The translations under genes were made by a program, and so were the position numbers. A DNA stretch of 19,431 nt, from the NCBI GenBank assembly GCA_016212245.1, contig JACRGU010000057.1, positions 1 to 19,431 on the forward strand, in the 5' to 3' direction. Positions within the stretch are counted from its first letter, which is position 1. Each line of letters starts with the position of its first letter. This DNA is from Nitrospirota bacterium. GTDB lineage: Bacteria > Nitrospirota > Thermodesulfovibrionia > Thermodesulfovibrionales > SM23-35. The notes below the pieces were generated by a model. That model saw nothing but the letters and a program-made list of their open reading frames with translations. It was not told the DNA's origin and searched no databases. Of this stretch, positions 19,407-19,431 are shown piece after piece.

Positions 19407-19431
19407 ATGAGAAGTTTATCAAAGAAGTCGA
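19407..19431 (+). CDS. Start of an unidentified gene leaving the window
   Basis: Only eight codons are visible (MRSLSKKS). The ATG is preceded by AAGGAG (19391-19396) and sits directly after the right arm of a 13-bp inverted repeat. Too short to name; a transposase or a regulated accessory gene are both possible. Confidence 0.45.

Overview
The window looks like chromosomal DNA of an anaerobic, moderately AT-rich Gram-negative-type bacterium. The NifU/NifS pair, HypF/HypD, heavy use of AGG/AGA and ATA codons, frequent TTG/GTG starts and the dispersed repeats would suit a Nitrospirota (Thermodesulfovibrionia-like) or deltaproteobacterial lineage. That placement is inferred from style and gene content, not from a search.

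Layout. Positions 1-1916 (minus strand) hold nifU and the start of nifS, an overlapping Fe-S cluster assembly pair. A divergent promoter region leads into a CBS4-PAS-GGDEF diguanylate cyclase (2022-3716), then a G/C-rich palindrome, a GYD-domain protein, a TusA-like protein, tRNA-Leu(UAA), galU, a dispersed palindromic repeat and lon. A close-packed run follows: thiL, a DUF2062 membrane protein, an M50 site-2-type protease and hypF, with stop/start overlaps at two of the three junctions. Positions 12.9-17.6 kb form an accessory segment lying between hypF and hypD. It holds a UPF0175/DUF3368 (PIN) toxin-antitoxin pair, a MazF/PemK C-terminal remnant, an AT-rich orphan membrane protein, an exported M23-like protein, a tiny membrane protein and an XRE regulator, plus a decayed copy of that regulator. 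hypD follows, then a DUF4258/YgiT-type pair on the minus strand and the first codons of a gene leaving the right edge behind a perfect inverted repeat. hypC and hypE are not in the window.

How the genes work together. NifS/NifU supply Fe-S clusters, which HypD needs. HypF makes the carbamoyl-derived cyanide ligand and HypD assembles the Fe(CN)2CO unit of [NiFe]-hydrogenases. ThiL, GalU, Lon and the M50 protease are housekeeping functions.

The most striking signal is a set of phase-locked heptanucleotide arrays. I see five blocks inside hypF, one inside thiL, one spanning the end of lon to the thiL start codon, and a short one at the galU start. In several blocks the 7-nt register runs unbroken while the repeated word changes, and none breaks the reading frame of its host gene. 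thiL also carries a G/C-rich palindrome of the same type as the one upstream of the GYD gene. The host proteins are therefore longer than their families by about the size of the inserted material. This resembles the short tandemly repeated heptamers known from cyanobacteria, but here the arrays sit within conserved enzymes.
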